Origin: Silene conica
Lineage: Eukaryota; Streptophyta; Magnoliopsida; Caryophyllales; Caryophyllaceae
Assembly: GCA_029255685.2 (NCBI GenBank)
Contig: CM055313.2
Span: 43,976,079 to 44,040,078, forward strand
Length of the DNA: 64,000 nt
Reading direction: 5' to 3'
The position numbers and the translations under genes are program-made. Shown piece by piece: positions 47,257 to 57,498 of this stretch (position 1 is its first letter; the number at the start of each line of letters is the position of its first letter). The notes beneath the pieces were generated by a model. That model did not search any database. It was not told the origin of the DNA and worked only from the letters and a program-made list of their open reading frames with translations.

Positions 47257-48384
47257 TGTAACATCCCATATTTTCGTAAATAATATTTTAAGGATTTTAA
47301 ATTATTTTACAGAATATAATATTATTTTAATTCTTAAGATGTTCACTTGGCATATTTTAATTCCGACTTGAGTCCGTTTCACAAAACAAATAATCCGACT
47401 CAAATAAAGTGAAAGGACAGTATAAAACCCCACTTAAACCCTATTCATCGACATCCATTTCATTTCTACAGTAACATGAAAAACTCCATTGTTCTTCATT
47501 TCTTCAAGCTTAAAATCAACATCTCGACCCCTTCCCGAACTCTTATCAAGGTAAGCTTTATATTTTCGTAATCCTCTCAAGATTTGCAAGCTTCCTATAT
47601 CTATCAATTTCAGTTTCCTTGAAGTCGAAAAAGAAGATGTTTTTCCCCTAATCCGTTTTGAGCTTATAATCTCCGTTTCTTTTTGTTGTAGGAGTTGGAT
47701 TAGAGGACCCGGAGGTTGATAGTTACGTTATTGAAGAGGAGATTGGAGCTTAAACCGCTTATGAGGTGACTTTGATGAGTAACTCGGCCTTTTTGTTAAA
47801 GTAGCACAATTTATGTTGTTCTTGCTTGTGGTTTTTGATTTTTGAGTTGTTGTTGGCATATAAGTTTAGTAATATGTTAGGAGTTCGTTTCATATGATCT
47901 TCCCATGATTTAATTGAAGTTTTATGATGTATTCATATGCTTTTATGTTCATTTTCAGTTTTTCCAAAGTTAAGACGAATACAAAGTTTGATCTTCATAT
48001 GTGTTTGTTGTTGGAATTTATACTTGTTACTGAATCATATGTATGTTTAATATGCTGGGTAAACATTGCATGTTGCAATTTAGAAGAATTGTATCGATTT
48101 TTTGAAGATTATAACAATAGAGGAATTTGCCAAAATAGCGTACAAGGACTCTGAGCCGGCAGGCTGACGGCAGCCGGTCGGCCGACTCAGAGGTAGGCTT
48201 AGGTGTTTTTGCGAAGTTAGGAAAAAATTGTGAAAGGGCTCTGAGCCGGGTGGTCGGCCGCCGGTCGACCGGCTCAGAGACCCTCTTGGTTGCTCGTTTT
48301 TTAGAAAAGAAAGCTAGGAGTGGATTCCTAGCCGGTCGGCCGATCGGCCGGTTAAGAGTCCATCCTCCGTTTTCGAAAAGTTGT
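47257..48384 (+). repeat. A-type LTR 5' part (fourth copy)
   Basis: Starts TGTAACATCCC and follows the A LTR layout on plus: a likely leader intron (47551-47701), the phrase AACTCGGCC, and an AT-rich zone, then three GC-rich imperfect palindromes (48149-48192, 48239-48279, 48322-48361) at the place where A LTRs have a different GC-rich palindrome cluster. Interrupted at 48385 by element D. Confidence 0.7.
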
Positions 48385-49938
48385 TGATGCCCGTCGTTGA
48401 GGGTACCAAAGATAAAATTTATAATTCCTAAACTTAAACTATAGATAGTGAAAGTCAGGGTCGAACCACAGAGAGGTGGGGAATGTTTATTGTTTGGTGT
48501 TAATGTTTAAAGGAAATAAAATTGGGGGTTTGATTGGTTGATTACTATATCTAAGGCAAAGATTAAAATAAAACAAGAATTAAGAGATGAGAATAAAATA
48601 TAATAAAAGGGGATGCTAGGATGTCTGGGTAATAAATAGCTAAGGTAAGACAAATCCTAAGGTCAACATGTATTGCAGTCGCGTAAGGGGGTGTAACATA
48701 TCTTTTTAGGTCTATGCTACCTAATAGCTCCTTTCGGCCTATGCTATTAGTTCCTAGGTCTCACAATTATTGGGTGTCAACAATAAGGGTGATTCCTAAA
48801 TCCTAGGTTACATACCTTTCAGTCTTAAGTAACCTAGCCGTCTTAAGGTGTAAACCAATGCCCTTCCCGTATCTCTCAATCTTGGGTAGGTCATTACTAA
48901 CATCCTACAAGTCTCCTTTCAGTTTCATTGTAGGGTATTATAGTCAACAAAGAAAGACGAAACAGGATACAAACGCGAGTGGTCGACCGACCAGCTATTC
49001 CAGTCGGCCGACCACAGCCTCGGTCGACCGACCCACTATTTGAGTCGGCCGACCGTGGCTCTGCTACAAGTCGGTTTCGGAATTTATTCTACCTATGCAT
49101 ATTATCCCCTACATCCTAACATATGAAATTTAGCTACTCATGGTTGTTAAGACGATTATAAAAACGGGATTAAACATGGTAAACATAGTGAATAATCTAA
49201 ACATGCAAGAATTAATAAAACTTGAGATTCTAACTTAAACTAGATGTAATCAAAATAAGAACAATAATAAAGCTAAATTAAAAGAGTAATTACTACAGTC
49301 GGAATTAGGGCAGAAAGGAACAAACTTTATTGAATGCTTGGGAATTGTCGAAAGATTACAAAACTAAAATTCTTCTAAATAAACTAGATGCTAATTGATA
49401 CTGGATTGACTCTAATAAAACTTGATGCAAAACCCTAGCTACAAGATTAGTTTATATAGGGCAAGAGATTAGAGTTTCCTAAAGACTTCTACTTCTAATT
49501 TATTTCCGAAAAGAAGTGTTCTGGGCTTCGCTGAGGTCGGTCGACCACTTTGGTGGGTCGGTCGACCTCCTTTACGGACTTAGTTGAATTCTTGGGCTTT
49601 CTTCAGATTTGGACTTTTATGGGGATCAGGGCTGGTCGGTCGACCCGTTTATCTGGTCGGTCGACCGCTTCCGTATGGAATTCTTCGGTTTTCTTCTTGC
49701 TTTGACTTCTGGTACTTAAATAAAGATTCTAGTTGACCTTTCGTTATTCCTTAATTATGCAAAAGACTTGAGGATAAGGATTTGGTGCTAAATCGTCCCT
49801 TTTCTGCATAAATCTGCAAAAGTGCAAAAAAAATACGAAAGTACACGATTATTGGGAAATAAAGGCTAAAACATAGTAAATGAGCGACCAAATGCGTGTA
49901 AAAATAGATGAAAAACATTATAAAATAGACACGCATCA
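48385..49938 (-). repeat. D 3' LTR
   Basis: TGATGCCCG...ACGCATCA on plus, the reverse complement of the solo LTR family at 32873. It carries four box-pair modules (48981/49002, 49022/49043, 49535/49556, 49634/49655). Confidence 0.9.
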
Positions 49939-51990
49939 AATTCCCCAAACCAAACCCTTGCTTGCCCTCAAGCAAGAAGTAGACTCGATCTTAACTAATG
50001 GAACGATTTCAATCTCAGAGCGAAATTTACATGTTAGCCTAAACCAATGCCAAGTACAAAATGAGAAAGTATCTAAATCATGCAAACGAGTTATGGTGTC
50101 GTCCAACTTGCAACACTAGAGACTATAGAGACTTTATACTATGGACTCTCGCGGTACGCTCGAGACACTCATGAAGCAAAGGGTGAGTATATGTAAAAGA
50201 TAGAAAGAAGTATATTTGTCATGACACTCACCTAACTACGACCTATGAAAACATGCCTGCAATCTAACATGAACAAGAATTCTACAACTTTGTATAACTT
50301 TCTTATTAAGTGACCCAGATACATGCAAATGAGGAATGAAAGATATGTGAGGTAAAAGGTAAAAAGTGGTTAAGATGTTTTTGGATTTGTGGGGTTAGTA
50401 GCCAAGCTAGTAAAACCGATTCCCATAAACATATTTCACAACTTTTTGATATTACGAAAGTGCTCTTTTTTTTTGTGGCACAACTCTCACATTGAATATA
50501 AGAAAGGACTCCCAAATATTTTGAATGAGGTACGGGAGTGATAACATATAAAAGAAAGGGATTTTGGAACGATTTTTTTTTCAATCTGATGCCGTCAGGT
50601 GGTCGGTCGATTTCTTTCCTCTACGTTTTGATTTTTTTTTTTCGTTTTTCTTTTCTTTCTTTCTTTTTCTGAATTTTTCTGTTCTCTTTTTTTTTTTTTC
50701 TTGCTTGCTTTCTTTCTTTTCTCTTTTTGTTCAAGATAACATACAAACCAAGATGCCTCAAAAACTAATCCAATGACCACAAATACTAGCTTGGAAGGGT
50801 AGGCTAAGTATGGGATGTAGTTTTTGGGGAAATAAAAAGGCAATTTTGGCTATGTGAAGCTTATGGGTAAATATGAGAAAAGGGATCCCAAATGCTCGTA
50901 TCAAGACTCACAAAACGAGAAAGTAAAACAAGTATATAGCAATTCAAGTTCATGTTTATGCATATTGATGTAACATGTTCCAAGGGGAGTACTACTCACA
51001 TCCTAGACAACTGGTTTAAGAATGAAACCAGGAATACGGCTCTAAAACTTAGAATGTATAGTAGGTTGCCAAGGTATAAGTCAAGTCTCAAGGTATACAA
51101 ATTGATGAAAACTCGTAGATATGCAAAAGACTTTCATACTAAAACAAGTTGGCAAGGCAAGGTAAAGGCATAAATATGTAAGAAAGCAAAATCATCCTTG
51201 AAATACTATCGTTCCGACTCGACCTATATGCTAAAATAAACGTGCATTTTTTGGAATTTTTGAATTTTTTTATTTTTTTTGGATTTTTGTATATATAAGG
51301 AAAATAAAGAAAATAACAATGCAAGACAGAAATGCAGTAAACGTGTGACAATAAAATGCAATGGAACAATGCATGTGACGTGAAACCATTCCCCAAACCA
51401 ACCCGCACAATGTCCCCATTGTGCATTAGCCTAAGTAAAGGTTTCAGAAAATTAAAAGAAGATGCAAGTAATTAAAACTAAAGAAAAACTGGAAAGAACT
51501 CACTGGGTAACTAGATGTATGAGAAAAACCTCCCCAAACCAGCGTAAGCTTGGAGGTTTTCATGGCCAGCAGTGCCACTAAAGTACCAAAGACGGTTGCA
51601 CGGTTCCCGAGGAAGAAAACGAAAGACTGCGACGGACAGAAGGTCGACCGACCCAGAGAACAGGTCGACCGACCCTTCCTGCAGAATACAGAAAGTTTCA
51701 GCAATACGGCGACTAGGTCGACCGACTGGTGTATCTGGTCGGTCGACCGTCTGTGTCCCAGCGGTCTTTTTTTTCTTCGTAGAACCTGAAAAAGCAAGAG
51801 AAATATATGCGCCCGCAAATGCGCGAGATTCCAGAAACAAGTCTTAATGTCTTAACTACGCAAGTATAAAGTTCCAAAACTACGAGCACACTAAAAATAA
51901 AAAGTCTCACACAACAAAAAATAAATTGTCTTAAAACTGAAACTAGAAAAACTATCCGCTGAAGATGCGGAAAATATCCGACCACGGCCT
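49939..51990 (-). other. D interval between protease ORF and 3' LTR, non-coding
   Basis: Holds the polypurine tract, a long T/C-rich stretch (about 50571-50710), one orphan half box (50601) and two box-pair modules (51642/51663, 51716/51737). Overlapping ORFs in 51444-52139 arise from the boxes and from frames opposite the protease ORF. Ty3 elements normally have RT, RNase H and integrase here; none is visible. Confidence 0.7.
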
Positions 51991-53289
51991 TTAACGACAT
52001 GCCGTAGTCTCCACAGTGGTTGTTTGAGCAACAAAACACTTCTTCTTTCCGCCGTCGCAAAGCATATGCGACGGTCTCTCCTCTTGAGCTTGCCTCCTCT
52101 TCTTCTTCTCCTCTCGATCCACGATGTCTGGGTCCTCATCTTCTTTATAGCTTAGACATCCCATTCCTCCTCTTTGGACTATGACCTCCTTCACTTTGGG
52201 TTTCCCCAAACCAATTCCTGCACTGGCCACAATAGAAGTATCCTCCATATTGCTCCCAATCTGGGGCGGAGGTGTAAAAACAGATATAGGAACAGGTAAT
52301 AAAGTAGGAGAAGTAGTGATGACCTCATACTTCTTTTCAGAAGTGATAGCATTACATGTGATGGGGGTCATAGCATCCTTCTTCCTATAAGATAGGCCAT
52401 ATATAATAGAATGCTTTCCTACTTTAAAGGTCAAAGTCCCAGTGCCTACATCTATAATGGCACCTGCGGTGTGAAGGAAAGGTCTTCCTAGAATTATAGG
52501 TATATGGGCATCCTCTGAGATGTCCAAAACTACGAAGTCAACTGGGAAGAAAAACCTGTCAATGCGCACAGGGATGTTTTCCAACACCCCTATAGGTTCC
52601 ATAGATGTTCGATCTGCCATCTGGACTGTCATACTGGTTACTGCAAATTCGGTCATTCCTAATTTTAAGGCAACGCTTAGGGGCATGACACTTATACTGG
52701 CACCTAAGTCGCATAAAGCCTTCTTAACTGGGAAGGTTCCTATATTACAGGGGACAGAAAAACTACCAGGGTCCTCTAATTTATGAGGGGCAATGACATG
52801 TGATAAAAAGCTAGATGACTCTTCAGTGAGGGCCACCGACTCGACCTTTTCTAGAGACCTTTTTCTTGAGAAAAGTTGTCTCATAAATTTAAGATAAGAA
52901 GGAACTTGTTGAACTAATTCTAGAAAAGGGACTTGAACATTTAATGAACGAATCACATCCTTAAATTTGTCAAAAGATACCTGATCCTTCGAAGGTACAA
53001 GTCTTTCTGGGAAAGGAGCGGCTGAAGACTTAGTATTTGCAGCCCTTTTCAGAAACCTAGGGGTATTATCACACCTGAAAAGAAAATCCCTCAAGTTATC
53101 TGGCAATTCTGGACGAAAAGGGGTCTCTGGCTCTGCCTCGGCGGTCGGTCGACCATCAGCTTCGGTCGGTCGACCGCTCTCCTGTTCAGCGGAAATTTCC
53201 GGATTCTGTTCTGTGGTCGGTCGACCAGGAGCTTCGGTCGGTCGACCGCTCTTACTGCTACTCTTTCTCGACCCCCACTTTAGCTCCAC
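51991..53289 (-). CDS. D Gag/protease remnant ORF, 432 aa
   Basis: Residues about 1-60 are low-complexity with four GRPT motifs in two pairs, each encoded by a GGTCGACCGACC box. Residues about 75-160 resemble the segment before the protease in Athila/Tat-type Ty3 polyproteins (FDKFKDVIRSLNVQVPF, YLKFMRQLFSRKR). The aspartic protease follows with KALCDLGASISVMP in place of D-T/S-G, then PVDFVVLDISED and PIILGRPFLHTAGAIIDV. This enzyme would cut the polyprotein inside the particle. The DLGAS form is normal for this group. The first Met is probably internal, as the true Gag start is missing. The last 100 residues are not recognisable. Confidence 0.8.
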   Translation of the reverse strand: MELKWGSRKSSSKSGRPTEAPGRPTTEQNPEISAEQESGRPTEADGRPTAEAEPETPFRPELPDNLRDFLFRCDNTPRFLKRAANTKSSAAPFPERLVPSKDQVSFDKFKDVIRSLNVQVPFLELVQQVPSYLKFMRQLFSRKRSLEKVESVALTEESSSFLSHVIAPHKLEDPGSFSVPCNIGTFPVKKALCDLGASISVMPLSVALKLGMTEFAVTSMTVQMADRTSMEPIGVLENIPVRIDRFFFPVDFVVLDISEDAHIPIILGRPFLHTAGAIIDVGTGTLTFKVGKHSIIYGLSYRKKDAMTPITCNAITSEKKYEVITTSPTLLPVPISVFTPPPQIGSNMEDTSIVASAGIGLGKPKVKEVIVQRGGMGCLSYKEDEDPDIVDREEKKKRRQAQEERPSHMLCDGGKKKCFVAQTTTVETTACR

Positions 53290-53353
53290 TACGTAAGGAT
53301 ATGACGTCTAGAGTTTCTTTTTTCTGGTCCGGTTTGGTCGGAAGTTGACCCGG

Positions 53354-53950
53354 TGTGACACCCCGCGATATAGCATAAAAATAAACAAATAATTTGCAGC
53401 GGAAAAACGATACTTTTAAAAAAATTTCGACATATTTATTAAAAAAATTTCGCGGAATATCAAAACAACATGCGGAAGACTAAAAACTAATGAGAAAGTA
53501 TAAATTATACAAAATAACTTAAATAGACGAGGGATAAGGTATCCCACGATAACAACATGAATTAAATCTAAATTAAGCGTAAGGGTAATTGTCGAATTAT
53601 CAACAATGCTCGCTAGCCACACGTCTTCCCCAAAGAGCACCAACCTACATACATGAAACATGTACACCACAGTCAGTGGGGAGTAACTCAGGGTTCTCCC
53701 AGCCACTTTACGTCAGAAAACATGTAAACGATAATACAAAACACCTTATACATATGAACATGTATATAATTTCAGAAACAATCATATATGCATTTCCAAA
53801 CATAATCAACAAGATTAAAGCATTAGCGATAAACCAAAACATGTGGGAAAAACATGAATCAACATGTGAAACATAATTAAAGCCAACAAGTGAGATGATA
53901 TCGAAATCAAGTAGACATCCAAATGATCGACTCAGAGGCCAACAACTAGG
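53354..53950 (-). repeat. E-type LTR, left part (interrupted by C3)
   Basis: Starts TGTGACACCCCGCG and has A-like landmarks (ACACCACAGTCAGTGGGGAG, then CTCAGAGGCCAAC), so E is a distant relative of A in the same orientation. C3 is inserted at 53951. ORFs at 53416 and 53589 are not supported. Confidence 0.7.
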
Positions 53951-54948
53951 TGTGGGGAATAAAACGCGTATTCGCCCTAAACTTGCAGGATTATAATGAA
54001 AAATACAATCGTGAATATGGTCATAAGATTAAAAAGATAAGAAAAGAAGTACAACCTTTAGTCCTCGCGCAAAAGGCCTAAGAACAGGAATTAACACAAA
54101 TTCCCTCCTATAACTTGCACCCAAGACTTAGAATGAGACGTGGCCGCGTGTGCTAGAAATCCTCTCCAACTGCCTTGCAATATTGGGAGAGCTATAGAGT
54201 TTTAGATGTGAGATCTGAGGTTTTTGGGAGAAGAATGCTCTCAAAACCCTAATTTTCTTGAGAATTATTTAGTCAGTGCAACAACAGTGTTTTACATAAG
54301 GAGAAGTCTCCTCCTTATATACTACACTTGGCCGAAATATTTGAATAGGGTAAGGGTGGGCTTTCCACTCTTACCTTATTCTAATTCATGATTCGACCCA
54401 TTTAGCTATAAGTTATTCGCGGGATTTTAATTATAAATCGTAACATGTTATCAGATATCAATACAGTCGATATATTAATAATGGTCTGACAAAATACGAT
54501 ATTGTATAATTACCCAAATTAATATAACTGTTTATATTAATTCGCGAATACAATATTTAATTAAATATATAACCGTTTATATTTAATTTACGAATTAAAC
54601 ATGTAATCCGTATTAGCTAAAATTATTTAATCCGTATTAAATAATAATCTCAACATCTTATTGACTAATCTAATAGTCAATACCTCTGACTAACTGTTTA
54701 GTCTTATCCGGCAAAATGTGACTGTATTTTCATACCTTCACATCTCTCAAACGTGTCCTATAGGTGTGACGTATAGGGACCAGTTGATCACCGCCATCCG
54801 TATGACAATAACGTCAAACTTATCTAGCAAGCCAACCGTTATTGATAAACGTGGATCAACTGGTAATAATACAAAAGTATGCCCTTGTGATCCTTAAAGA
54901 GATTTAATAAGTCATTGTACTTAATTGTCAAGGACACCAGCCCCAACA
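53951..54948 (-). repeat. C3 3' LTR
   Basis: TGTGGGGAATAAAACG...CCCCAACA. Nearly identical to 61586-62583. Confidence 0.97.
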
Positions 54949-55810
54949 ATCTCCCACTTGTCCGTACAAGGGTATGTGCAATGACGTTATCACACTACTT
55001 GTGGAGGACACAAGCTCCAACAAACTCCCACTTGTCCGTACAAGTGTAGGTGCGATAACCGAATCTCATATCCTTTTAAAATTTCTCCCACTCAATGTAA
55101 GACAATTTGCAAATCCGCATTCGCAAAGGTCGTATCTCACAAGCGATCTGTATCAAGAGTGGTTTCCCCGACTAGAGAGTAACTTAACTGATAAAACGAA
55201 TCTGTATTCGAGCATGGCCATGCATTTCAGTTACTACTCCTCGAGTGGCCCTGAGAAATGATAAAATCCTGATAAGGGTTTGAATATTTCCCTCAACTCG
55301 AATCTTGCCGATATCGCCCAGCATGAAATAACCCAGAAAAAATCCTTTTAGCCCCTGTTACGGTGACCGTGGGAAAGAAACCAAAGTTACCCAAAATCTG
55401 TCTTAATCTCAAGAGACAGTTGAAGGTCAAAAGACTCGACTCTAAGGAACACTATGGAGGTCCTATCCACGACCCGGCACCCAATGTTATAAAACATTTA
55501 GGACTCCATAACGATGTCACGGGGTTTCCTACGAGATATCCGTATAACTCGCCTTTGTGATTGGTCAGTCAGCCGCGTGACTTATGGCTCGTTGAACCCA
55601 CCATCAACCAACGTCACAAAATGATTACCTGAGTTATCAGCTCAAGTGGGTAATCAAGGACAAAAACGATGTAATGTTAATCAGTTCACTTTGTGGTGTT
55701 CAAAATTGGCGTACAATTCCACATGAGAAACAAAACATTATATATCATAACAATAAGGTTGAATAGAGTACACGAGAAAATGAATTATTACATGAATTCA
55801 TAAAAGAGTA
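54949..55810 (-). other. C3 3' non-coding region with duplicated polypurine tract
   Basis: The tract ATCTCCCACTTGTCCGTAC at 54949 is repeated as AACTCCCACTTGTCCGTAC at 55023, each preceded by GGACAC...CCAACA. The second copy looks like an old LTR end. The conserved Copia 3' block follows, with the palindrome in the form GCATGGCCATGC (55212-55223). ORFs at 54974 and 55363 are not supported. Confidence 0.85.
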
Positions 55811-57436
55811 CTACAACTTAGGAACACATCCAATTCCCATGGAATGAATGTGCCCTTCATGCTTATCACGTGGTAATGCTTTTGTGAGAGGATCAGCTAT
55901 GTTGTCATCCGTAGCTATCTTATCAATGAATATCTCCTTTTGCTCCACATAATCTCTGATTAGATGAGCTTTCCATTGTACATGTCTAGCCTTGCTGCTA
56001 GACTTATGCTCCTTAGCTTGGAAGATGGCACCGCTATTGTCACAATAAACGGTGATTGGGTCATTCGAACTAGGCACTACCGAGAGTCCTTGTAAGAATT
56101 GACGCATCCATATTGCTTCCTTAGCTGCTTCCGAGGCGGCATAGTACTCGGACTCAGTCGTAGAATCTGCTGTAACACTCTGTTTAGAACTTTTCCAGCT
56201 GACAGCAGCGCCATTAAGAGTAAAAACGAATCCAGACTGAGATTTCGAGTCATCTTGATCCGTTTGGAAGCTAGCATCTGCGTAACCCGTGGCGCAGAGC
56301 GTCGAGTCGCCTCCATAAGTCAATCCCCAATCTTTAGTCCTCCGTAGGTACTTAAGAATGTTTTTCACGGCCATCCAGTGTTGTTCACCTGGATGAGCTT
56401 GGAATCGACTTGTCATACTCAATGCATATGCAACGTCAGGACGTGTGCATATCATGGCATACATGATCGATCCTATTGCCGAAGCATAAGGAATCCGACT
56501 CATGCGCTCTTTCTCTTCCAATGACTTAGCTTCTTGAGTTTTGCTCAAGTGAAGCCCAGGAGTCATAGGAAGGAACCCCTTCTTGGAGTTCGTCATGCTG
56601 AATCTCTCCAGAATCTTCTCTATATAAGACTCCTGACTGAGAGACAACATCCGTCGTGATCTATCCCTGTAGATACGGATGCCCAAAATTCTTTGTGCCT
56701 CTCCCAGATCTTTCATCTGGAAATGGTTTTTCAACCATGCTTTAACCGAAGATAAGAGAGGTATGTCATTCCCAATCAAGAGTATGTCGTCGACATATAG
56801 TACTAGGAATACAATCTTGCTCCCACTCGACTTGATATAGAGACATGGTTCCTCGACTGATCGAATGAACCCATTCTCTTTTATCACTTGGTCGAAGCGA
56901 TGATTCCAACTCCGCGATGCTTGCTTATGTCCATAGATGGAACGCTTAAGCTTGCAAACTTTCTTAGGATGTTCTGGATCAATAAAACCCTCGGGTTGTA
57001 CCATGTACAACTCTTCCTCCAAATAACCGTTTAAGAAGGCGGTTTTGACGTCCATTTGCCATATTTCATAATCATGAAATGCGGCGATCGCTAAGATAAT
57101 CCGAATGGAACGTAGCATGACTACGGGTGCAACGATCTCATCATAGTGCAAGCCTGGCACTTGAGTGAAACCTTTAGCAACTAGTCTAGCTTTGTGGATA
57201 TCTTGTTGTCCTTCCACGGCATGCTTTATCTTGTAAAGCCATTTGCATTGAAGGGGACGTACCTTTGCAGGTAGGTCCACAAGATCCCACACGTTGTTCT
57301 CATACATGGAGTCCATCTCGGATTGCATGGCTTCTAGCCATAGCTTTGAGTCAGAACTAGTCATGGCACCTTTATAGGTTTTGGGTTCATTACCCTCTAG
57401 GAGTAAGACGTCATCTGTATCATGTTCCTCGACCAT
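55811..57436 (-). CDS. C3 Pol part 2: reverse transcriptase and RNase H
   Basis: 541 residues. RT spans about 60-300: QMDVKTAFLNG holds the first catalytic Asp (129) and YVDD lies at 214-217. RNase H spans about 380-520 with D387 (YADASF), E428 and D466 (YCDNSGA), ending DPLTKALP. It makes and trims element cDNA in the particle. The first Met is internal: the upstream frame is open back to a frame break near 57520, so this is the C-terminal part of the polyprotein. Two conserved RT positions differ from C1: EIVAPVV for ETFAPVA and YGHKQ for YGLKQ, which may weaken the enzyme. Confidence 0.92.
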   Translation of the reverse strand: MVEEHDTDDVLLLEGNEPKTYKGAMTSSDSKLWLEAMQSEMDSMYENNVWDLVDLPAKVRPLQCKWLYKIKHAVEGQQDIHKARLVAKGFTQVPGLHYDEIVAPVVMLRSIRIILAIAAFHDYEIWQMDVKTAFLNGYLEEELYMVQPEGFIDPEHPKKVCKLKRSIYGHKQASRSWNHRFDQVIKENGFIRSVEEPCLYIKSSGSKIVFLVLYVDDILLIGNDIPLLSSVKAWLKNHFQMKDLGEAQRILGIRIYRDRSRRMLSLSQESYIEKILERFSMTNSKKGFLPMTPGLHLSKTQEAKSLEEKERMSRIPYASAIGSIMYAMICTRPDVAYALSMTSRFQAHPGEQHWMAVKNILKYLRRTKDWGLTYGGDSTLCATGYADASFQTDQDDSKSQSGFVFTLNGAAVSWKSSKQSVTADSTTESEYYAASEAAKEAIWMRQFLQGLSVVPSSNDPITVYCDNSGAIFQAKEHKSSSKARHVQWKAHLIRDYVEQKEIFIDKIATDDNIADPLTKALPRDKHEGHIHSMGIGCVPKL

Positions 57437-57498
57437 ACCAATGTATCTGTCCGGTGGAATAGAGACTCTTCCCGACCTCCTAGGTTCCTCAGGGATAT

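Larger units (their letters stand above)
48385..53353 (-). mobile_element. Element D: truncated Ty3-type retrotransposon
   Basis: Minus strand. 3' LTR 48385-49938 (1554 bp), purine tract GGTTTGGGGAATT beside it, a 2-kb non-coding interval and a Gag/protease ORF (51991-53289). No RT, RNase H or integrase. The right end runs into an E-type LTR at 53354, so the 5' LTR and most of Gag are missing. The protease type points to the Athila/Tat side of Ty3 elements (family knowledge). Repeated box pairs mark the whole element. Confidence 0.85.

Noticed and set aside
51444..52139. Cluster of overlapping ORFs on both strands near element D
   Set aside because: They arise from the paired GRPT boxes and from frames opposite or shifted from the protease ORF; no independent domains.
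57437..57498. Programmed ribosomal frameshift between C3 integrase and RT
   Set aside because: Copia polyproteins normally need none, and the break is explained by one missing A in an A-run. I see no clear slippery site with a downstream structure.
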